Below, piece by piece: positions 41,510-51,465 of a stretch of 64,000 nt of DNA. The notes beneath the pieces were generated by a model, which made no database searches, had not been told where the DNA came from, and saw nothing but the letters and a program-made list of their open reading frames with translations. The position numbers were made by a program, and so were the translations under genes. This DNA is from JAUILA01 sp964563925 (GTDB taxonomy: Bacteria > Bacteroidota > Bacteroidia > Cytophagales > Cyclobacteriaceae): NCBI GenBank assembly GCA_964563925.1, contig CAZLZD010000020.1:7820-71819 (forward strand), given 5' to 3'. The stretch's first letter is position 1. Each line of letters starts with the position of its first letter.

Positions 41510-43558
41510 TTATCCACCGACGGATTCGTTACGGATAATTTCAATTTCCGTACGACGGTTGATCTCGCGACCATCCACCTCGTCATCATTACTCACCAGG
41601 GGTCGTTCTTCACCGAATCCTTTGGCGGACAAACGCGTATCTGAGATGCCGCGCCCAATGAGGTAATTAACGACAGATTCCGCTCGCTTTTTTGACAGAA
41701 TCTTGTTGGCAAGCGAGTTCCCTACATTATCCGTATGACCGTTGATCTGTACCACAAGGTTTGGGTTGTCCTGGAGTAATTCGAGAATCCGGTCAAGCTC
41801 GCCCAGTGATTCGGTACGCAGATCAGATTTACCGAAATCAAAGAATATATTCTTCAGGACCACCTTGGAACCGGCCTCTGCCCTGCGCATGATGATATGG
41901 GTATCCAGCTCCTGGAACTCCTGAAATTCGGGAAGCTCAAAGTTCAGTGAATTAAACAGGTATCCTTCCTTGCGTGTGGATACCCCATAATTACCTCCAT
42001 GGGGTATGACCAGTTCAAAATCACCTGTTTTATCATCAGTTTGTACACGGGCTAAGATTTTGTTACTGGTGTTGTCCACCAGTTTGAGCTCAGCTTGCAG
42101 AGCTTCTCCTGTTTCCGAATCTATCACTTTTCCCCTCAGAACAGTTACCACATCGTGGTTTTCCTGTTTTTTCAATAATTCCTCATCATAATAAACGGTG
42201 GCTGGTTCTTCAATCGGAGCAACTTTCTCCACAGGTTCTTCCTGTTTTGGTTGCTCAGGTACAGCGGGTACGGTTGTATTAGCCGCCATTACAGGCTTGG
42301 GGGAATGATGTTCCAGACGAACCTGGTACATGTCGGCCATACCGAGTCCGCCGGGCCGCATCGATGCGAAAAAGCCCTCTTTAAGGTCCGGGGTGGGCAT
42401 GAAATAATTGTCATTGAATACGCTGTTGATGGGGTACCCAAGGTTCACCACTTCTCCCGGCCTTCCGTCAACGAGGTCCACGTAGTAGATATCTTCGCCA
42501 CCCATTCCGGGATGACCGCTGGAACCAAAATACAGTCTTGTCCCGTCAGGAGTGACGTAAGGTGCATCTTCATTGTATTCAGTATTAACCTTGTCACCCA
42601 GGTTAACAGCCGGGAGCCATTCTCCGTCCTTACCAAGTTCACTCCGGTATATGTCCAGTCCGCCGAACCCGCCGGGACGTTCGCTCGCAAAATAGAGTGT
42701 ATTCCCGTTGCCGGTTATCGTCGCACTTGTTTCCCAGAACACCGAATTGATCTCCTCACTCAGGGGTACAGGCTCATCAAAATAGTCACCTGTTCTCCTT
42801 GATTTGTAAATATTTCCTCCGCTGTATTCGTAGTACATATAAAGGAAATTTCCGTCAGGAGAGATGGAACCTGCGGCATCGTGATACTTGACGTTTACAG
42901 ACAGGCCCAGCTGACTGACCGGTCCCCATTCGTCGCCCTGTTTTTTGGCGAAATAGATGTCTTCATAATACGTCCCGTCATACAGTTTCAGTCCGCCGGT
43001 AGACCCGGGCCGGTTGGACGTGAAAACAAGCATATTCCCGTTATCCAGTATCAGTGGGGTATAATCATTGAAACGGGAATTGACCTGTTCCAGGTTGATA
43101 ATCTCCACATTCAGCGGGTTTCTTGAGAGAGAATCGGCAGCTATGCATTGCCTGATCCGCCGTTCGACGTCCGATTTACGAGACGCACCCTTTTGGGCAT
43201 ACCGTTCAAAGGATTGCCTGGCTTCGTCGAAACGCATATGGTAGGTGTAGGCGAGCCCGAGCTGGTATTCAATATGTTTATCAATCTTCGGATCCAGGAA
43301 ATAGACCTTTCGAAGGTGTTCGAGGGCAGGCAGCTCGTCAGGGCTGTACAAATACGCCAGCCCGAGCTGGTAGGTGGCTTTAACATTCCCTTTTTTTAAC
43401 TTGAGTGCCTTTTTGTAATAATTTATTGCTTTTTCATAGTACCCGGCTTTGTAATGCCGGTTTCCCTGCTTCATGAATTTCTTATAGGTCTGACCATGCA
43501 CGGCAGCAGACATGAGCATAAGCACTAAAATCACGCATCTGAAAAGGTTCCGGTTCAT
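41510..43558 (-). CDS. PorE-like OmpA-family protein (TPR, PD40 propeller, CRD, OmpA)
   Basis: A 682-aa exported protein with the domain order of the T9SS component PorE. A signal peptide (about 1-22) is followed by TPR repeats at about 25-130 (GNRHYKAGYYEKAINYYKKA). PD40 propeller repeats occupy about 165-400 (GNTLYFASERPGGFGGLDIY, GTRLYFGSSGHPGMGGEDIY). A carboxypeptidase-regulatory-like domain lies at about 475-560 (GKVIDSETGEALQAELKL). A peptidoglycan-binding OmpA domain ends it (INGHTDNVGNSLANKILSKK). P. gingivalis PorE is reported as a lipoprotein; no lipobox is visible here. Many Bacteroidota have several such proteins, so a T9SS role is likely but not proven. Confidence 0.85.
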   Translation of the reverse strand: MNRNLFRCVILVLMLMSAAVHGQTYKKFMKQGNRHYKAGYYEKAINYYKKALKLKKGNVKATYQLGLAYLYSPDELPALEHLRKVYFLDPKIDKHIEYQLGLAYTYHMRFDEARQSFERYAQKGASRKSDVERRIRQCIAADSLSRNPLNVEIINLEQVNSRFNDYTPLILDNGNMLVFTSNRPGSTGGLKLYDGTYYEDIYFAKKQGDEWGPVSQLGLSVNVKYHDAAGSISPDGNFLYMYYEYSGGNIYKSRRTGDYFDEPVPLSEEINSVFWETSATITGNGNTLYFASERPGGFGGLDIYRSELGKDGEWLPAVNLGDKVNTEYNEDAPYVTPDGTRLYFGSSGHPGMGGEDIYYVDLVDGRPGEVVNLGYPINSVFNDNYFMPTPDLKEGFFASMRPGGLGMADMYQVRLEHHSPKPVMAANTTVPAVPEQPKQEEPVEKVAPIEEPATVYYDEELLKKQENHDVVTVLRGKVIDSETGEALQAELKLVDNTSNKILARVQTDDKTGDFELVIPHGGNYGVSTRKEGYLFNSLNFELPEFQEFQELDTHIIMRRAEAGSKVVLKNIFFDFGKSDLRTESLGELDRILELLQDNPNLVVQINGHTDNVGNSLANKILSKKRAESVVNYLIGRGISDTRLSAKGFGEERPLVSNDDEVDGREINRRTEIEIIRNESVGG

Positions 43559-43586
43559 GTACGGAGGCGTAAAAAATGATTCTATC

Positions 43587-43618
43587 TGAACCTAAAAAAA
43601 ACACATGAACCTGCCAAA
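43587..43618 (-). promoter_or_regulatory. candidate promoter of the PorE-like gene
   Basis: On the minus strand TTTG (43618-43615) is followed after 20 nt by TAGGTTCA (43594-43587), a partial match to TAnnTTTG. It sits 29 nt upstream of the start codon. Confidence 0.35.
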
Positions 43619-43657
43619 ATCTTCGAAATTACCCGATGTATTAAAATCTGGGTAAAT

Positions 43658-43688
43658 AAAAAAAGCCGCCCGGTAAGGACGGCTTTTA
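43658..43688 (-). terminator. terminator after the TonB-dependent receptor gene
   Basis: On the minus strand AAAAGCCGTCC pairs with GGGCGGCTTTT (one mismatch or wobble) around a short loop, followed by TTTTATTT. It begins 17 nt past the receptor's stop. Confidence 0.88.
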
Positions 43689-43704
43689 ATCGAAATGCCA
43701 CAGG

Positions 43705-46620
43705 CTAATTCATTAATTCATCAAAGGTCAGGGAAATATAGTAGATCGCGCCAATTCGCGGTCCGCCCAGGCTTTGAATATAGTACTCATTGAAAATATT
43801 GGATCCTCCCAATTTGATGATTGATTTCCAGTCTTTGATTTTGTAGCTAACCTGGGCATCCAGGGTGCCGTAGGAGGGAACCGGACCCTGGGCAAAGGAT
43901 GATTCCCAGGTAAAGGCTTCCTGCCAGCGGTACGTAACATTGAATCCCATTTTATCGGTCAGTTTCCGGTTGGCAATACTGATATTGAATTTGTGCTCCG
44001 GCGTATTGAATTCCGAGAGCCCGTTATCGATTTCATCATTTAGGACGTTCCAGCTGTAATTTCCTGACAAGGTAAAGCTTCTCGGCAGGTTATAGGTAAG
44101 TCCGAGTACCGCACCCTGTGAGCTGATCTGCTGGTCAAAGTTGGTGTAGATCTGACCGGTATTACCCGTGATCGTACCATCGCTGCTTACTGTGAGCGCC
44201 GATCCGTTCAGCATGGAAGCCCCGGCAGCGACTATCACAGCGGGATCATTTGTCGGCGGGTTCAAAAGGTCAAAAGGTGCTTTGCGGAATTGGACCTGCG
44301 TGATGAAATCATCGTAAATGTTGTAATAGAATGCGGCATCGATCAGCAGCTTGTTACTGATAAGGCTTTTCCATCCCACCTCAAAGGTTTTTACCTTTTC
44401 CGGTTTTACCGGGTCATACACGAATTCTTCAAGGAGGTTCAGGTTGCTCAGGATGGCGGCAGGGGTAGCGCCCGCATCAAATACCGCCTGGCTGTATTCA
44501 TTCACGGATGCCCTGGTATAGGTGTTTTCCTCCACACGATACTTTTCGTAAATATCAGGGAGTCCGCCTAATAACCGGGCGGTTATGATGTTCAAATCAA
44601 TAAACTGGCCCTGTGTCGTTGGAATCCTGAAGCCTGTCTGGAATGATCCACGGATGTAATTATTTTCGCCGACGGTCCAGACCGCTGAAATTCTCGGGTT
44701 GATCTGCCCGTCGAAATTCTCATTCTTGTCGTAGCGCAGTGATCCGGACAGTTTTACGCTGTTCAGTCTCTTGGAGGCCTGCGCGTACATACCATATTCA
44801 TTGATGGTCAGTCCGCCTTCGTCATCGAAAATGGTTCCATTGGAATTCAGGCTGAATATGCGGTAGTTACCACCAACCTGTAATTCCATAAAGTCGATAT
44901 CATTCTTAAAATCGTACTGTCCTTCCACATGGTAAAGAGCAGACTGATCATCAAACCTTGGTCCGAAAGGAACCACTCCCTTGAGCCCTCTTTCCTTTGT
45001 TTCTTCATACAATGCGCTTCCCGGGGTCAGCGTGAATGCATTTTCTGCACCGGCCCTTCCTACGGCATGTGCCTGAAGCTGGAGTTGCAGTCGCTGTTGC
45101 TCGGTCAGGTTATTTATATCCCCTGGTGCCAGTCCGGCTCCGTAGAGGGCACTGATATATCCTATGCTGTAGGCAGCCAGGAAGCTGGATACATCCCCAC
45201 CGGCCGAGATGTCATACATGCGCTTGGCCAGGAATTCAGTAATGTAGGAGTCACCTGAATTTTCCTGGGTGGTATAGGCACGCACAAAGAAGTTGTCTCC
45301 GCGAAGCTGCAGTCTGTGCTGCATGATGGAGAAATTTGACAGGCTGTATCGCTGGGCACCCGTATAAATACTTGTTCCCCACCCGGCGTTGAACAGGTAG
45401 CTGAGTTCCAGGTTGTCATTGGGCCTGAAATACAATCCGGCATTTGTCTTGATGTTTTCGGCCCCGTAATCGATCAGATCTGCTTCCGCGTAGGGGGTTA
45501 CCGAGATCACATGACTGGGCAGGTCTCCGGCGTTGGCATAATCGAGCGCCGTAAGGCCTGGTTCAAATACCGTACTGTTGGCCAGAGCCCTCCAGTTGTT
45601 GCTTAACGGGAAGATAGCCATGTTTATACTGGCCTCGTCACCCATAAAGTGAAGCCGGTCAGCTCCCGGGTTCGGACCGCCGATTGAAGCGAACGGATTG
45701 AGTTCGGCATTCCTGTCGTAGGAACTTGTCCCATGCCAGTCATCGGCCCGCATATAGGAGAAGTTGACCTTAAATGCGAATTTATTATTAAAGGCCTTGG
45801 CATAGCGCAGGGATGCTTCGTACATCGGAGCCGGATCCTGGTCGGCCTCGTCCCCGATGTGGTTCACGCCCAGCTTGGCAAAGGCGCTCAGCCCCTGGTA
45901 TTCGAAGGCGCTTTTGCTGTTCACCAGCAAAATACCGTTGAAGGCGTTGGGCCCGTAGAGCGCAGAGGCCGCTCCCGGGATAAGTTCCACGCTTTCCACG
46001 TCCAGCTCACTGGGTCCGTTCAGGTTCCCGATCGGGAAATTCAGGGCCGGGGCCTGGGTATCCATTCCGTCGGTCAGCTGCACAAACCGGGTATTTCCCG
46101 TCGAGGCAAATCCCCGTGCATTAATGATCTGGAAATTAATACTGCTCGTGGCAACATCCACGCCCTTGAGATTGGCGATTCCCTTGTAGTAATTATCGGC
46201 AGAGGTATTCTGCACCGCCAGGCGGTCCATTTTTTCAATGGAAACCGGTGACTCGAGGATACTTTCCTCCACCCGGCTGGCCGAAACCACAATTTCCTGT
46301 CCGAGCATCGTTTGCTCAGCCAGGCTGATATTCAGCGTGGTATTATTTTCTGTGATTTCCCTCTCCAGTGTCTCAAAACCAATGAATGAGAAGGTCAGGG
46401 TCATGGGAGGATTGTCATTTACTTCAAGATAGAATTTGCCTTGTGCATCACTGATCGTTCCGATTACCTTTCCCTTCACGACAATGTTCACCCCGGCAAG
46501 TGGTTCACCGGTTCCTCCGTCCGTCACCGTTCCCGAAATCGTGGTTTGTGCCAGCATGCTCCCTGAGATCAGGGTAAAAATAAAGGCGAAGACAAGCTGC
46601 CTGTACATGATTGTTTTCAT
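43705..46620 (-). CDS. TonB-dependent receptor with carboxypeptidase-regulatory-like N-terminal domain
   Basis: A 971-aa outer-membrane receptor. The start chosen is ATG at 46620 (MKTIMYRQLVFAFIF); the longer frame adds seven residues before a normal signal peptide. Mature residues begin with the CarboxypepD_reg-like domain (ISGTVTDGGTGEPLAGVNIV, GFETLEREI). The plug follows (VEESILESPVSIEKM; INARGFASTGNTRFVQLTDG; ELIPGAASALYGPNAFNGIL). The rest is a 22-strand-type barrel ending IGAIYYISLTFDELMN. No SusD-like gene is adjacent, so polysaccharide uptake of the SusCD type is not indicated. The ligand is unknown. Confidence 0.93.
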   Translation of the reverse strand: MKTIMYRQLVFAFIFTLISGSMLAQTTISGTVTDGGTGEPLAGVNIVVKGKVIGTISDAQGKFYLEVNDNPPMTLTFSFIGFETLEREITENNTTLNISLAEQTMLGQEIVVSASRVEESILESPVSIEKMDRLAVQNTSADNYYKGIANLKGVDVATSSINFQIINARGFASTGNTRFVQLTDGMDTQAPALNFPIGNLNGPSELDVESVELIPGAASALYGPNAFNGILLVNSKSAFEYQGLSAFAKLGVNHIGDEADQDPAPMYEASLRYAKAFNNKFAFKVNFSYMRADDWHGTSSYDRNAELNPFASIGGPNPGADRLHFMGDEASINMAIFPLSNNWRALANSTVFEPGLTALDYANAGDLPSHVISVTPYAEADLIDYGAENIKTNAGLYFRPNDNLELSYLFNAGWGTSIYTGAQRYSLSNFSIMQHRLQLRGDNFFVRAYTTQENSGDSYITEFLAKRMYDISAGGDVSSFLAAYSIGYISALYGAGLAPGDINNLTEQQRLQLQLQAHAVGRAGAENAFTLTPGSALYEETKERGLKGVVPFGPRFDDQSALYHVEGQYDFKNDIDFMELQVGGNYRIFSLNSNGTIFDDEGGLTINEYGMYAQASKRLNSVKLSGSLRYDKNENFDGQINPRISAVWTVGENNYIRGSFQTGFRIPTTQGQFIDLNIITARLLGGLPDIYEKYRVEENTYTRASVNEYSQAVFDAGATPAAILSNLNLLEEFVYDPVKPEKVKTFEVGWKSLISNKLLIDAAFYYNIYDDFITQVQFRKAPFDLLNPPTNDPAVIVAAGASMLNGSALTVSSDGTITGNTGQIYTNFDQQISSQGAVLGLTYNLPRSFTLSGNYSWNVLNDEIDNGLSEFNTPEHKFNISIANRKLTDKMGFNVTYRWQEAFTWESSFAQGPVPSYGTLDAQVSYKIKDWKSIIKLGGSNIFNEYYIQSLGGPRIGAIYYISLTFDELMN

Positions 46621-46768
46621 AGTGTTTTTTGAGTTTGTCAATCAGGTCCTGCGGTCGCCCGCATCCTGTAAAAATTTTCTTAAATTAGATAAAATTCTAA
46701 CTATTTTATAAAAATGGACATGAATTTTACGGGGTAATTGAAAATCATGCAATCGATTCCATTATGGC

Positions 46769-47107
46769 CTACTGGCTTTCGTTTTCCTTCTTAAGATATT
46801 CTATCAGTTTGTCACACAGGGCATTCATTTCTCCCGACATGAATTCATCACCCGTGCTCGTAAGCAGGCTTTGGGCCATTCCCCCCAGGCAGTCGATGTA
46901 GAACTTTTTCATTTCATCCACAGGCATTTCCTTGGTCCACAGGTCAATGCGCATGGTGTTTTTCACCTCCGGGTCCCAGATGGATATATTGATCGCCGAC
47001 GTTTCATTCCCTGTGTCTTCCGGTTTCTCGGTGGCATCCCAGGTGATCCGTTCGGGGACGCGGTCGGCATCAAGCTCGACGGTAAAGTTAATATCCGATG
47101 TATTCAT
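46769..47107 (-). CDS. gldC: gliding motility protein GldC
   Basis: A 112-aa cytoplasmic protein matching the GldC family: an N-terminal VELDADRVPERITWDATEK, then NISIWDPEVKNTMRIDLWTK, then MPVDEMKKFYIDCLGGMAQS. Known GldC proteins are associated with Bacteroidota gliding, although not essential for T9SS secretion. Here it is the last gene of the ftsX to aacS operon, 7 nt after aacS. No other gld gene is in the window. Presence does not prove that the organism glides. Confidence 0.9.
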   Translation of the reverse strand: MNTSDINFTVELDADRVPERITWDATEKPEDTGNETSAINISIWDPEVKNTMRIDLWTKEMPVDEMKKFYIDCLGGMAQSLLTSTGDEFMSGEMNALCDKLIEYLKKENESQ

Positions 47108-47114
47108 TTACTTA

Positions 47115-49073
47115 TTATTTTAATTCTGCTGCAAGTTTAACAAAATATTCAAGGGCAGACGGATTTCTCAATGCATCTTTCTTGATGGCCTTGGCGGGAG
47201 AATGGCCCATCAGTATTTTTTTTACCGGGGCTTCCGTTTTTTTGCCACTGATGGTGTACGGGATTTCGTCCACCTCCAGGATTTCATCGGGTACATGGCG
47301 GGGCGTATACGCCTGCCGGATAGTCTGGTTGATTTTCTTTTTCAGGGCTGCCGTGAGTTTACGGTCTTCTTTCATCTGAACGAATAACGGCATGTAGAAT
47401 TCTCCCTCCTCCTTTTCCAGGCATATGATCAGGCTGTCGGCTACCTCCTCCACCTGGTTTACTGCCCGGTAGATCTCACTGGTGCCGATCCGTATTCCCC
47501 CGCGGTTGAGTGTCGCATCGGACCGTCCGTAAATAATGACTCCCTGGCGTGGAGTAATCCTGATCCAGTCGCCATGGCGCCATACCCCCGGGAATTCTTC
47601 AAAATAACTGCTGCGGTAGCGCTGCTTATCCGGGTCATTCCAGAAGAATACCGGCATACTGGGCATGGGTTGGGTAATAACCATTTCACCGACTTCGTCC
47701 AGCAGAGGCTGACCTGATTCGTCATAGGCTTCCAGGCGGCAGCCGAGGGCACGGCACTGGATTTCCCCCTGGTACACCGGCCAGAGCGGGTTTCCCCCTA
47801 CGAAGGCACTGCATACATCGGTTCCCCCGCTGATGGAGGTCAGCCAGACGTTCCGGTCTACGTTTTCGTAAACCCAGTCAAACCCCTCCGGGGGCAGGGG
47901 GGAGCCGGTCGAACCAATGGAGACCAGCGCCTTCAGGTCAAATTCCTTCGCCGGGGAGGAATCGGCTTTCATGCAGGCGGTAATGTAGCCTGCGCTCGTT
48001 CCCAGGTGGGTAATGGCGCATTGTTCTGCAAGCCTCCATAAGGCATTGATGTCGGGCTCGGCCGGACTCCCGTCGTAAAGCACGATGGTAGCGCCGCAAA
48101 GCAGGGCACCCTGCAGGTAATTCCACATCATCCAGCCGGTGGTGGTATACCAGAAAGAGCGGTCGCCGGGATGCACGTCATTATGAAACGTCAGGTATTT
48201 CAGAAGTTCGAGCAGCACCCCGCCGTGGCTGTGGGTGATGGCCTTGGGAATGCCGGTGGTTCCGGAAGAATACAGGATCCAGATAGGGTGGGAGAATGGG
48301 ACACGGGTAAAGGACAGTGTCGTTTCGTCCCGATTCATGACCTTCGACCAGGGCGTTGTATTTTCCAGGGTGGCTTCAGGGTCCAGGTAGGGTATGAATA
48401 TAATCTGTTCCAGGGTAGGCAGGCGGTCGGTAATCTCCCGGATGGCATCCGTTTTGTCATAAGCCTTTCCTCCGTAGCGGTAGCCGTCCACGCAAATAAG
48501 AACCCTGGGCTCTACCTGTTCAAACCGGTCGATGACCGCACTTACGCCGAAGTCGGGCGAACAGGACGACCAGACACATCCAAGCGCATTGGCTGCCAGG
48601 AAACTGACGGTTGCCTCGGGAATATTGGGAAGGTAAGCCACTACCCGGTCCCCGGTTTTGATTCCGCTTTTTTCCAGAAATGCTTTTACACGCGCCGTGG
48701 AATGTATGAGTTCATCCCAGCTCATTTCTGCCGGCGTGGAATTCTCCCGCACAGAAACCAGCGCAGGCCGCTCATCGGTGGCCTGCCGGAAGATATGCTC
48801 TGCGAAATTAAGGGAGGCTCCTTCAAACCACCGGGTATCGGGCATCGGGTCGCCCGACAGAATCTGATCGGCAGGTGTCCCCTGGATGTCAAAATATTCC
48901 CACAAGGATCCCCAGAAGTCTTCCGGTGAATCCGTTGACCAGGCCCATAATTCATCGTAAGTATGAATTCCTGACTTGCGTTCGGTACGAAGCCATTCCA
49001 TGTAACGGGTCAGATTGGCTTTCTTTTTAAAGTCAGCCGAAGGTGCCCATAGTTTCCTGACGGTTTCTTCCAT
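47115..49073 (-). CDS. aacS: acetoacetyl-CoA synthetase
   Basis: A 652-aa AMP-forming enzyme that activates acetoacetate to acetoacetyl-CoA. The N-terminus (LWAPSADFKKKANLTRYMEW) and the phrase SLNFAEHIF fit the acetoacetate-CoA ligase branch. The ATP loop is WILYSSGTTGIPKAITHSHG, the adenine-site region is SISGGTDVCSAF, and GVIIYGRSDATLNRGGIRIG is the hinge region. The catalytic Lys sits in TISGKKTEAPVKKIL. It lies between ribF and gldC and is cotranscribed with them; the metabolic link to those genes is not obvious. Confidence 0.93.
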   Translation of the reverse strand: MEETVRKLWAPSADFKKKANLTRYMEWLRTERKSGIHTYDELWAWSTDSPEDFWGSLWEYFDIQGTPADQILSGDPMPDTRWFEGASLNFAEHIFRQATDERPALVSVRENSTPAEMSWDELIHSTARVKAFLEKSGIKTGDRVVAYLPNIPEATVSFLAANALGCVWSSCSPDFGVSAVIDRFEQVEPRVLICVDGYRYGGKAYDKTDAIREITDRLPTLEQIIFIPYLDPEATLENTTPWSKVMNRDETTLSFTRVPFSHPIWILYSSGTTGIPKAITHSHGGVLLELLKYLTFHNDVHPGDRSFWYTTTGWMMWNYLQGALLCGATIVLYDGSPAEPDINALWRLAEQCAITHLGTSAGYITACMKADSSPAKEFDLKALVSIGSTGSPLPPEGFDWVYENVDRNVWLTSISGGTDVCSAFVGGNPLWPVYQGEIQCRALGCRLEAYDESGQPLLDEVGEMVITQPMPSMPVFFWNDPDKQRYRSSYFEEFPGVWRHGDWIRITPRQGVIIYGRSDATLNRGGIRIGTSEIYRAVNQVEEVADSLIICLEKEEGEFYMPLFVQMKEDRKLTAALKKKINQTIRQAYTPRHVPDEILEVDEIPYTISGKKTEAPVKKILMGHSPAKAIKKDALRNPSALEYFVKLAAELK

Positions 49074-49076
49074 GAC

Positions 49077-50009
49077 TCAGTAGTTTTTTAAGATCTCACG
49101 TGCCCGGTCGCGGTCCTTTCTGAGCTGGGCCTTAAGGGCCTCCACATCGGCAAAGGGAATTTCATCCCGGATGCGTTCGATGAAGGAAACATGCAGGGTG
49201 TCCCCGTATATTTCCTGGTCAAAATCAAACAGGTGGACCTCAATGGTGCGTCGCTTGCCCCCGACCGTGGGACGAAGACCGATATTAAGCATCCCTTTGT
49301 GCGGATTCCCGCCGAGGCTTGCCGTCACGGCATAGGAGCCGTCGGCCGGAATAAGTTTATGCTGGTTATCAATTTCGAGATTTGCGGTCGGGAATCCAAG
49401 CATTCTCCCGATCCTTTCCCCGCGGATGACCCTTCCGGAGAGTCCATAGGGCCGTCCGAGCAGATGGGTTGCCGTTTCCATGTTTCCTTCACTGAGGGCG
49501 TTGCGGATCTTGGTGGAACTTACGGCCAGGTTATCGACTTCCTGTTTGGGGATCTCTTCCACCTCAAAGCCGTAATCCGGGGCGTTTTTACGCAGATTCT
49601 CAAAACTGCCTTCCCGGTTCTTTCCGAACCGGTGGTCATACCCGATAACCAGTTTCCGGGTACCGATGGTATCCACCAGTATCCGGCGTATGAAGTCTGA
49701 GGAGCTGGTGTGAGAGAATTCACGGGTAAAAGGAATCCTCAGCAGGTGGTCCACGCCGTGCTGGCGCAGGAGTTCTGCCTTCTCCTCAAAGGTATTCAGT
49801 AGTTTGAGGTCGGTCTGATCGGGAAACAACACCAGCCGGGGATGGGGCCAGTAGGTGATGAGGACGGTTTCTCCATTATGTTTGTCGGCTGTTTCACGCA
49901 GTCTTTTCAGTATTTGCTGGTGGCCTACATGCACCCCGTCAAACGTCCCGCTCGTGACAACGGCATAAGGGAGTTTATTAAAATCTTCGATGCCGTGATA
50001 AATATTCAT
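49077..50009 (-). CDS. ribF: bifunctional riboflavin kinase / FAD synthetase
   Basis: A 310-aa enzyme making FMN and FAD from riboflavin. The N-terminal nucleotidyltransferase domain shows TSGTFDGVHVGHQQIL. The region FGKNREGSF and the linker VSSTKIRNALSEGNMETATH precede the kinase domain. The kinase domain shows GRVIRGERIGRMLGFPTANL and ends with the helix EALKAQLRKDRDRAREIL. It overlaps the truB stop by four bases and lies 3 nt before aacS. Confidence 0.96.
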   Translation of the reverse strand: MNIYHGIEDFNKLPYAVVTSGTFDGVHVGHQQILKRLRETADKHNGETVLITYWPHPRLVLFPDQTDLKLLNTFEEKAELLRQHGVDHLLRIPFTREFSHTSSSDFIRRILVDTIGTRKLVIGYDHRFGKNREGSFENLRKNAPDYGFEVEEIPKQEVDNLAVSSTKIRNALSEGNMETATHLLGRPYGLSGRVIRGERIGRMLGFPTANLEIDNQHKLIPADGSYAVTASLGGNPHKGMLNIGLRPTVGGKRRTIEVHLFDFDQEIYGDTLHVSFIERIRDEIPFADVEALKAQLRKDRDRAREILKNY

Positions 50010-50668
50010 GCAGGCCTGGTAAGTTCCTCAATGGTGGATGCATCCTCCACACGATACGTTCCGATCCGGGTTCTACGCAGCTCCGACAGGTAAGCGCCGG
50101 TTCCCAGCAGCTCGCCAAGGTCCCGGGCAAGGCTCCGGATGTAGGTGCCCTTGGAACAGATGATCCGGAAGTTCACCGAGTCTTTTTTATCCCAGTCGGT
50201 TTCAAAAACACGGACGGTCACTTCCCGGGAGCGGAGCTCCACGTTCTTGCCTTTGCGGGCGCTTTCATAGGCACGCTTGCCGTCGACCTTGATGGCAGAG
50301 TACACGGGCGGTACCTGCTGAATGACGCCGGTCAGGCTGGCTGCGGCCTCTTTTATTTTCTTCTGGTCGATATTCTCCAGGGAACCGCCTTCGGTAATCT
50401 CCGTTTCCAGGTCATAGGACGGTGTGGTTTTACCAAGGACGAAGGTCCCGGTGTATTCTTTTTCCATACCCTGGTACGTCTCGATTTGCCTGGTCATTTT
50501 TCCGGTACACAGGATAAGCAGTCCGGTAGCCAGTGGGTCAAGAGTGCCTGCATGCCCAATTTTCTTCACCTTCAGGGCATTTCTTAATTTCTTGACCACA
50601 TCAAAGGATGTCCATTCCAGTGGCTTATCCACCAGTATGACGCTGCCGTCTGTGTGTTCCTGAATCAT
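50006..50668 (-). CDS. truB: tRNA pseudouridine-55 synthase
   Basis: A 220-aa enzyme converting U55 to pseudouridine in the T-loop of tRNAs. The start chosen is ATG at 50668, which overlaps the uppP stop (ATGA) and gives the usual N-terminus GSVILVDKPLEWTSFDVVKK. The catalytic Asp is in HAGTLDPLATGLLILCTGK. Other motifs are YSAIKVDGKRAYESARKG and SKGTYIRSLARDLGELLG. The upstream extension of the frame (32 residues) lies inside uppP and is rejected. Confidence 0.96.
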   Translation of the reverse strand: MIQEHTDGSVILVDKPLEWTSFDVVKKLRNALKVKKIGHAGTLDPLATGLLILCTGKMTRQIETYQGMEKEYTGTFVLGKTTPSYDLETEITEGGSLENIDQKKIKEAAASLTGVIQQVPPVYSAIKVDGKRAYESARKGKNVELRSREVTVRVFETDWDKKDSVNFRIICSKGTYIRSLARDLGELLGTGAYLSELRRTRIGTYRVEDASTIEELTRPA

Positions 50669-51465
50669 GCCAGATAATAAATTCCAATCGTTAGAAGGGC
50701 AATAAAATAGCAATAATACGCAAAGTATATCAGTTTGCCCCGGCGTACAATCGTGATCATCCACCGGCAGGCGAGCAGTCCGGAGATAAAGGCAGCCAGG
50801 AAACCGGCGATCAGCGGGGCAGCCGCCAGTGTGGTGGTTTGTCCGGGGTCCGCTTCCATAAAGTCTTTTATTTTTAGCAAGGTGGCTCCCAGGATAGGGG
50901 GCAGGACCATCAGGAATGAGAACCTTGTGGCACGGGATTTTTCGATTCCCAGGTACAGGGCGGTGGTAATGGTGGCACCGGAGCGGGAGATCCCCGGGAG
51001 AATGGCAATCGCCTGGGCCAGTCCGATCAGGAAGGCTTTCGGGCCATTCACTTTACCATCCCGGTCAGGGGTGAAGTAGGTAATGAGCAGGAGCGTGGCG
51101 GTCACCAGGAGCATAAACGAAACGAAAATAACATCTCCACCGAACAGTGTCTCAATCTGGTCTTCCCAGAGCAGACCCGCAACCCCCACCGGGATCATGG
51201 AGATCACGATGTAGAAAATGAACCGGGTAGACTCATTCCAGGTAAATTTGAACAGGTCTTTGAGCAGGGTGAGAATGTCATTCCGGAAAATGATGACCGT
51301 GCTCAGTGCGGTGGCCCCGTGCACAATAATGGAAAAAAGCAGGTTGTCGGAGGGATTGGTTCCCAGCAAAAAGGAACCGAGTTCGATATGTCCGCTGCTG
51401 CTGACGGGCAGAAATTCGGTCAGACCCTGGATTATCCCCAGGATAATGGCCTGGAATACATCCAT
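50665..51465 (-). CDS. uppP: undecaprenyl-diphosphatase (UppP/BacA)
   Basis: A 266-aa membrane phosphatase that recycles the wall lipid carrier by hydrolysing undecaprenyl diphosphate. The two conserved regions are present: LGIIQGLTEFLPVSSSGHIE near the N-terminus and LPGISRSGATITTALYLG in the middle. About eight membrane helices are predicted. Gene order ftsX, DUF3098, uppP is common in Bacteroidota. Its start overlaps the preceding stop by one base. Confidence 0.96.
   Translation of the reverse strand: MDVFQAIILGIIQGLTEFLPVSSSGHIELGSFLLGTNPSDNLLFSIIVHGATALSTVIIFRNDILTLLKDLFKFTWNESTRFIFYIVISMIPVGVAGLLWEDQIETLFGGDVIFVSFMLLVTATLLLITYFTPDRDGKVNGPKAFLIGLAQAIAILPGISRSGATITTALYLGIEKSRATRFSFLMVLPPILGATLLKIKDFMEADPGQTTTLAAAPLIAGFLAAFISGLLACRWMITIVRRGKLIYFAYYCYFIALLTIGIYYLA

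Noticed and set aside
43705..46620. Polysaccharide utilisation locus of the SusCD type
   Set aside because: Only a TonB receptor is present; there is no SusD-like lipoprotein or glycoside hydrolase beside it.
48171..48929. 252-codon plus-strand frame opposite aacS
   Set aside because: The minus strand encodes an acetoacetyl-CoA synthetase with all motifs; the antisense product has no family features.
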